This document shows, piece after piece, positions 40,596 to 44,702 of a stretch of 44,702 nucleotides of DNA. Source of the DNA: Candidatus Saccharimonadota bacterium (GTDB taxonomy: Bacteria > Patescibacteriota > Saccharimonadia > Saccharimonadales > Saccharimonadaceae); contig JAFWMK010000013.1 in the NCBI GenBank assembly GCA_017545585.1, forward strand, positions 1 to 44,702, in the 5' to 3' direction. Under the pieces are notes generated by a model. The model saw only the letters and a list, made by a program, of their open reading frames with translations. It had not been told where the DNA came from and ran no database searches. How positions within the stretch are numbered: the stretch's first letter is position 1; the number at the start of each line of letters is the position of its first letter. The position numbers and the translations under genes are program-made.

Positions 40596-41261
40596 ATGAA
40601 AAAAACTCTAACCATTGGTGCTGCTAGTATTGCTCTAGCTGCCATGCCGATAGTTGGCGTGTTCGCAGCTCAGCAAACTGTAACGGTTACCGATACTCTA
40701 CAGGCTACGATCACTAGCGCTTGTGTGTTCGAACGTTATGGTGAAAGTGGTGCTGCTAGCCAAACTGATGTTACTACTGGCCCAGCTTGGAATGGTCCAA
40801 CTACAGCTGGTACAGCAGACAATGATGACACTGCAAATCCGGCTGTGCCACCATATCATAAATATTCTGCTACTCTCAAACCGGGTGCTGATGTTGAATT
40901 AGGAACTAGCCACTTTAGCGGTTATTGTAATGACGAAAATGGTTTTGAAGTTACTGTAGATACGCCAGCTTTATCGAACGGTGCAACTACCCCAAGTACG
41001 CTTCCATTCCTTTCTACGGCCCCAGCGGCGGCTACCTCCGAAGGCTATACCATTACGAAAGGTAACGGTGGTACCCCAGCTCAGTTTACTAACCAAACCG
41101 GTGACACAGTCTTCATGAGTTCAAACGCTCCTACGGATGAGTCTACTGCGGTGACTGAGACTGCTACTTATAATGTTTATACCATTTCTACTACAAAGGC
41201 TGGTACTTACACTGGTAATGTAACTTATACCTTCACCTACGAAGATCCAACCTCTGCATAA
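40596..41261 (+). CDS. Small secreted beta-rich protein, WxL-like
   Basis: 221 residues. The signal peptide spans residues 1-25 (ending VGVFAAQQ). The mature part is rich in Thr, Ala, Asn and Pro, with two cysteines (TSACVFERYG and GYCNDENGF) able to form a disulphide, and ends GTYTGNVTYTFTYEDPTSA. AAAGGAG lies 7 nt before the ATG. A strong promoter and terminator enclose it, which suggests high expression. The next gene resembles the DUF916 partner of WxL surface proteins, and the size, signal peptide and C-terminal strand pair fit a WxL-type role. The WxL tryptophan motif itself is not seen, so this is an analogy. Confidence 0.65.
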   Translation: MKKTLTIGAASIALAAMPIVGVFAAQQTVTVTDTLQATITSACVFERYGESGAASQTDVTTGPAWNGPTTAGTADNDDTANPAVPPYHKYSATLKPGADVELGTSHFSGYCNDENGFEVTVDTPALSNGATTPSTLPFLSTAPAAATSEGYTITKGNGGTPAQFTNQTGDTVFMSSNAPTDESTAVTETATYNVYTISTTKAGTYTGNVTYTFTYEDPTSA

Positions 41262-41275
41262 AATTAACAAAAAAT

Positions 41276-41305
41276 AACCCCCCGCGTGGGGGTTTATTTT
41301 TTTTT
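41276..41305 (+). terminator. Terminator of the WxL-like gene
   Basis: Arms AACCCCC and GGGGGTT around CGCGT, then TATTTTTTTTT. Confidence 0.85.
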
Positions 41306-41310
41306 CAAGC

Positions 41311-41316
41311 TATAAT
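41311..41316 (+). promoter_or_regulatory. -10 box of the DUF916-like gene
   Basis: TATAAT just after the terminator, giving a leader of about 24 nt with GGAGG 4 nt before the ATG. Confidence 0.55.
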
Positions 41317-41346
41317 ACAATATACTATATACATAGTGGAGGTTTT

Positions 41347-42303
41347 ATGAGAAAACATTTTTTTAGTCAGTTCATAGTGGTTGCGGCAGTACTTACTTTA
41401 TCGCTTGTAAATTTTTCTGGCGTTTATGCTGATGATCCATACATTGGTCCAATGGCGGCCTTTATGATGTCACCAATGACCAATCGTATTTCTCTTAAGC
41501 CTGGCGAGACCTATACTGGTTCTTTTTGGATTATGAACCCAGAGGAAAATACCATTTCTATCAAATATTCACTAGAAGTAAAAAGCTTTTACCGAGATGA
41601 CAATAGTCGGGCGATTTTTGAAGACATAGAAGGACGCGGTCAAATTGCTAACTGGATTACTTTGAACGTGCCTAGCTCTGGTAGTATTCTACCAAAAGAG
41701 TCGGACGAGGTTTTTTATACTATAAATGTCCCAGAAGATGCTCCCGCGGGTGGGCAATACGCTGCTATTACAGCCACCTCAGTTCCTCCAGACAATAATG
41801 ACTCTAGTGCTATTGCAGTCAAAGAATCTATTGTAATGGCGCACACAATTTTTGCCGAAGTCTCTGGCGAGACACGTCTAAGCGCCGAAATTACCGATTT
41901 GAATTCTCCAAGTTTTCTGTTTGATGGTAATATTGTCGCAAGTTCCAAGGTCAAAAACACTGGTAACCTTCATGGGACCGCTACTTACACTATGGAAGTC
42001 TATCCGCTTTTTTCTGGCCAACCAATTTATTCCAACGTAAATGCCCCTGTCAAAAAACTTGTTCTTCCAGACCGCACCATGATTAATGAGATTGTCTACG
42101 AAGAGACACCCGCTGCCGGCATTTTTAATCTTGTCTACAAAGTTGAATTTGAAAATGGCGAAGTTAAAGAACTCAAAAAATTAGTTATCAAATGTCCAAT
42201 TTGGGTCTTTTTGATTATTATATCTGTGATTATTGGGTTTGTTATGTACTTCGTAGTTAAGGCCAAGAAGCGTTCTCGCCGTCAGAAAGAGCTTTCAATC
42301 TAG
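41347..42303 (+). CDS. Membrane-anchored DUF916-like (WxL-interacting-type) protein
   Basis: 318 residues. The signal peptide ends near residue 28 (GVYADDP). Residues 30-160 form an Ig-like domain in the DUF916 pattern: ISLKPGETYTGSFWIMNPEENTISIKYSLEV and PEDAPAGGQYAAITAT. Residues 165-275 form a second beta domain (VKNTGNLHGTATYTMEVYPLF). The C-terminal helix (IWVFLIIISVIIGFVMYFVV) and basic tail KAKKRSRRQKELSI keep it in the membrane. DUF916/DUF3324 proteins bind WxL surface proteins in Gram-positives; here it follows a small secreted protein, so a scaffold role is likely. It has its own promoter and terminator. Confidence 0.78.
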   Translation: MRKHFFSQFIVVAAVLTLSLVNFSGVYADDPYIGPMAAFMMSPMTNRISLKPGETYTGSFWIMNPEENTISIKYSLEVKSFYRDDNSRAIFEDIEGRGQIANWITLNVPSSGSILPKESDEVFYTINVPEDAPAGGQYAAITATSVPPDNNDSSAIAVKESIVMAHTIFAEVSGETRLSAEITDLNSPSFLFDGNIVASSKVKNTGNLHGTATYTMEVYPLFSGQPIYSNVNAPVKKLVLPDRTMINEIVYEETPAAGIFNLVYKVEFENGEVKELKKLVIKCPIWVFLIIISVIIGFVMYFVVKAKKRSRRQKELSI

Positions 42304-42321
42304 CACAGAAACCCTAACACC

Positions 42322-42352
42322 AAAAAACCCGAAACGTTAGTTTCGGGTTTTT
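42322..42352. terminator. Bidirectional terminator
   Basis: Arms AAACCCGAAAC and GTTTCGGGTTT, loop GTTA, flanked by A-runs and T-runs. It serves the DUF916-like gene and fusA. Confidence 0.85.
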
Positions 42353-42373
42353 GTTTCCCCCAAGTCACGAAGA

Positions 42374-44467
42374 TTATTTCGAATTTCTCTTCTCGATAAT
42401 CTCTTGAGCTACGTTTGGTGGTACTTCTTCATACCCATAAAGCTCCATTGAAGAGGCTGCGCGACCTTGAGTCATGCCACGAAGATCGCCAGTATACCCA
42501 AAGAGATTGGCTAGAGGGCAGAAAGCCTTGATGAGCTTAGCGCCGCCGTTAAGATCTTCCATTTCATCAATCCGGCCACGACGAGAGTTGATATCACCAA
42601 TCACGTCACCCATGAAATCTTCCGGAGTAGTGATTTCCATCTTCATTACTGGCTCGAGAAGTACAGGATTTGCCTTAGCAATACCTTCTCTAGTTGCAAG
42701 AGCACCAGCCAAGGTAAAGGCAAGCTCAGAAGAGTCTACGTCGTGATAAGAACCATCATAAAGCGTAGCTTTCACGTCTACTACTGGATAACCTGCGATT
42801 ACACCGCCAGCCAAAGTGTCTTCCACGCCTTTTTGAACTGGTTTACGGTATTCTTGAGGCACCACACCGCCTTTGATCTGATCGATAAATTCAAAGCCCT
42901 TACCGGTCTCGTTCGGTTCAAATTTAATCCATACATCACCATATTGACCACGACCACCAGATTGCTTGATGTGTTTACCTTGAGCTTCTGCAGTGCCGCG
43001 GATGGTTTCGCGATATGCTACTTGCGGCGCGCCAGTGTTGGCCTCTACGCCGTGTTCACGTTTGAGACGATCGATAATGATTTCTAGGTGAAGTTCGCCC
43101 ATACCAGAGATGATGGTTTGACCAGTTTCTTCGTCGGTATGTACACGGAAGGTTGGATCCTCTTCGGCCATCTTTGAAAGGCCAATACCCATTTTTTCTT
43201 GGTCGGCTTTGGTCTTTGGTTCTACTGCAATTGATACTGGTGGATCTGGGAATTCAATGCTCTCAAGTAGGATTGGATGGGTAGGATCACAAATTGTCGT
43301 ACCAGTGGTACAGTTTTTAAGCCCTACTACGGCAGCGATATCGCCAGCCCCAATCTCGGAAATGTCTTTTCGGTCGTTTGCGTGCATTCGAACTAGGCGT
43401 CCGACTCTTTCCTTATCACCTGTAGAAGCATTAAGGACGGTGTCGCCAGATTTGAGTTTACCAGCATAAACGCGGATAAAGATTAATTTGCCTACGAATG
43501 GGTCGGTTGCAATCTTGAATGCGAGTGCGGTAAGTGGCTCATTATCAGCAGCCTTACGTACGATTTGGTCACCAGTCTTGGGATCGGTGCCCACAGTCTG
43601 ACCTTGGTCACGATCGAGTGGAGATGGCAAATAATCGGTCATGAGGTCGAGGACTTTTTCTACAATTACACCACGACCATCACCACCAGTAACTAGGAAG
43701 AAATCGCCGTCAAGTACGCGCTTTCTAAGAGCGGACTTGAGTTCGTCTACGGTAATGGATTCTTCGCCTTCAGAGAAGAATTTTTCCATCAAAGCTTCAT
43801 CGGCTTGAACGGCTTCTTCTACAAGCATCGAACGATAGTTCTTGGCTTTTTCTTTCATATCTTCTGGGATTTCACCGACGGTAAGCTCGTGATCAGCGTA
43901 ATCTTTGTAGGTATAAGCTTTCATGTCGATAAGGTCTACTACACCACAGATATCTTTTTCAAAACCGATTGGCAAGTGAATTGCAAACGCATTCTTGGAA
44001 AGGCGCTTGTGAATAGAATCGAGTGATTTGTAAAAATCGCCACCGATTTGGTTGATTTTGTTGACGAAACAAATGCGTGGCACGCCGTATTTGGTAGCTT
44101 GACGCCAGACGGTCTCAGACTGAGCTTCTACACCCATTTTACCGTCAAATACTACTACTGCGCCATCAAGTACGCGAAGCGAACGCTCCACCTCGGCGGT
44201 AAAGTCGATATGCCCCGGGGTGTCGATAATATTAATCTGATGATTCTTCCAGTAAACAGTTACTGCAGCAGAAGTAATCGTGATGCCGCGTTCCTTCTCT
44301 TGCTCCATCCAGTCGGTGTCAGCACCACCAGTACCACCTTTTACAAGGTCAATTTTGTGTTTGAGACCAGTTCGGTAAAGAATCGCTTCCGAAGTCGTGG
44401 TCTTACCTGCATCAATATGGGCGATAATGCCAATATTTCGCAGTTTACTTAGGTCAGTATTTGCCAT
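42374..44467 (-). CDS. fusA: Elongation factor G
   Basis: It catalyses translocation. The start is ATG 44467 (MANTDLSKLRNIG), with AAAGGAG upstream; 8 extra codons before it are leader. G motifs: AHIDAGKTT, DTPGHIDF, NKIN. The effector region RGITITSAAV and domain IV/V signatures (HLEIIIDRLKREHGVE, GRGQYGDVWIKFEP, GDINSRRGRI) are present. 697 residues, standard. Extended -10 promoter TGT-TATAAT (44510-44518). Transcribed alone, not in an rpsL-rpsG-tuf operon. Confidence 0.98.
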   Translation of the reverse strand: MANTDLSKLRNIGIIAHIDAGKTTTSEAILYRTGLKHKIDLVKGGTGGADTDWMEQEKERGITITSAAVTVYWKNHQINIIDTPGHIDFTAEVERSLRVLDGAVVVFDGKMGVEAQSETVWRQATKYGVPRICFVNKINQIGGDFYKSLDSIHKRLSKNAFAIHLPIGFEKDICGVVDLIDMKAYTYKDYADHELTVGEIPEDMKEKAKNYRSMLVEEAVQADEALMEKFFSEGEESITVDELKSALRKRVLDGDFFLVTGGDGRGVIVEKVLDLMTDYLPSPLDRDQGQTVGTDPKTGDQIVRKAADNEPLTALAFKIATDPFVGKLIFIRVYAGKLKSGDTVLNASTGDKERVGRLVRMHANDRKDISEIGAGDIAAVVGLKNCTTGTTICDPTHPILLESIEFPDPPVSIAVEPKTKADQEKMGIGLSKMAEEDPTFRVHTDEETGQTIISGMGELHLEIIIDRLKREHGVEANTGAPQVAYRETIRGTAEAQGKHIKQSGGRGQYGDVWIKFEPNETGKGFEFIDQIKGGVVPQEYRKPVQKGVEDTLAGGVIAGYPVVDVKATLYDGSYHDVDSSELAFTLAGALATREGIAKANPVLLEPVMKMEITTPEDFMGDVIGDINSRRGRIDEMEDLNGGAKLIKAFCPLANLFGYTGDLRGMTQGRAASSMELYGYEEVPPNVAQEIIEKRNSK

Positions 44468-44509
44468 ATTCTCCTTTATTATTATAATCAAAAAAATTTG
44501 CTACTAACC

Positions 44510-44518
44510 ATTATAACA
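44510..44518 (-). promoter_or_regulatory. Extended -10 promoter of fusA
   Basis: Minus strand TGT-TATAAT, leader of about 36 nt. Confidence 0.65.
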
Positions 44519-44555
44519 TATTTTTGTCTGGGTAGCTATATTTATTTAAAAGCCC

Positions 44556-44584
44556 TTGCATTTTTAAAAAACTTATGCTAATAT
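44556..44584 (+). promoter_or_regulatory. Promoter of the gene at the right edge
   Basis: TTGCAT (44556-44561), 17 nt including TGC, then TAATAT (44579-44584). Strongly similar to the promoter at 40487. Confidence 0.6.
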
Positions 44585-44649
44585 AAAACCATAACAGATC
44601 ATACACAAAAACAATAAATAAAAATTAATAAAAACAAAAAGGTCTCTAC

Positions 44650-44702
44650 ATGTTAAAACAAATTTTTAAGCAACTGAGCGATTCAAGAGCTCATGCAAAT
44701 AA
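44650..44702 (+). CDS. Start of an unidentified gene, cut by the window
   Basis: ATG 44650 with AAAGGT 7 nt upstream, reading MLKQIFKQLSDSRAHAN and open to the last base. The promoter at 44556 and a leader of about 60 nt precede it. Too short to assign. Confidence 0.55.
   Translation, partial: MLKQIFKQLSDSRAHAN

Noticed and set aside
1-44702. DGR reverse transcriptase, template repeat or CRISPR array inside the window
   Set aside because: No protein shows the YxDD-type RT motif, I saw no second copy of the variable region, and no regularly spaced direct repeats were found.

Overview
The window looks like the chromosome of a Candidate Phyla Radiation (Patescibacteria) bacterium, most likely a Saccharibacterium (TM7). 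This is inferred from the gene mix: compact genes, a single DnaE-type replicase, sortase, PEGA, DUF4367 and DUF3048 surface proteins, large secreted FISUMP/InlB-repeat proteins, and DprA with very few metabolic enzymes. TGA is used as a stop (der and the gene at 3952-4554), so the UGA-glycine code of Gracilibacteria and Absconditabacteria is excluded. No rRNA, CRISPR array, transposase, prophage gene or reverse transcriptase was seen.

Layout. 1-8025 is a surface-protein region: a secreted protein (267-1562) whose C-terminus looks like a diversity-generating-retroelement target and whose start lies behind a (TA)n tract; topA; a sortase substrate with a VPDTG signal; and a 1107-residue secreted paralogue. 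8092-10175 is a MacB/FtsX-type ABC exporter. 10188-10883 holds terminators, a small two-helix membrane protein, a candidate structured RNA and the dprA leader. 10884-15769 carries dprA, pth, a PIN-PhoH protein, a 21-residue peptide gene, der and tRNA-Glu. 15796-23766 has cell-envelope proteins (DUF3048, an anchored surface protein, DUF4367, PEGA, sortase), gltX and tRNA-Leu. 23784-25633 is a glycosyltransferase/CDP-alcohol phosphotransferase pair. 25622-33420 runs leftward with a ribokinase-like protein, xth, smpB, dnaE, two small membrane proteins, galU and an HdeD-like protein. 33469-38533 is a tight five-gene operon (Mur ligase-like, alpha/beta hydrolase, DegT aminotransferase, two FemAB proteins) that probably modifies peptidoglycan peptides. 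38671-44702 holds rpsJ, tuf, a WxL-like/DUF916-like secreted pair, fusA and the start of another gene.

Expression signals are unusually readable. Many promoters are extended -10 boxes of the form TGnTATAAT. Ten genes have TATAAT 4-7 nt (mostly exactly 6) before the start codon, so their mRNAs should be leaderless. Other genes, including several surface-protein and translation genes, have Shine-Dalgarno sites and often a -35 of the form TTGCNN.

The most notable observations are the (TA)n phase switch plus retroelement-like variable region in the first gene, a systematic copy of the last 21 nt of each tRNA (from C56 through CCA) 50-55 nt downstream of both tRNA genes, the leaderless promoters, the Mur-ligase/FemAB operon, and a three-way-junction RNA candidate.
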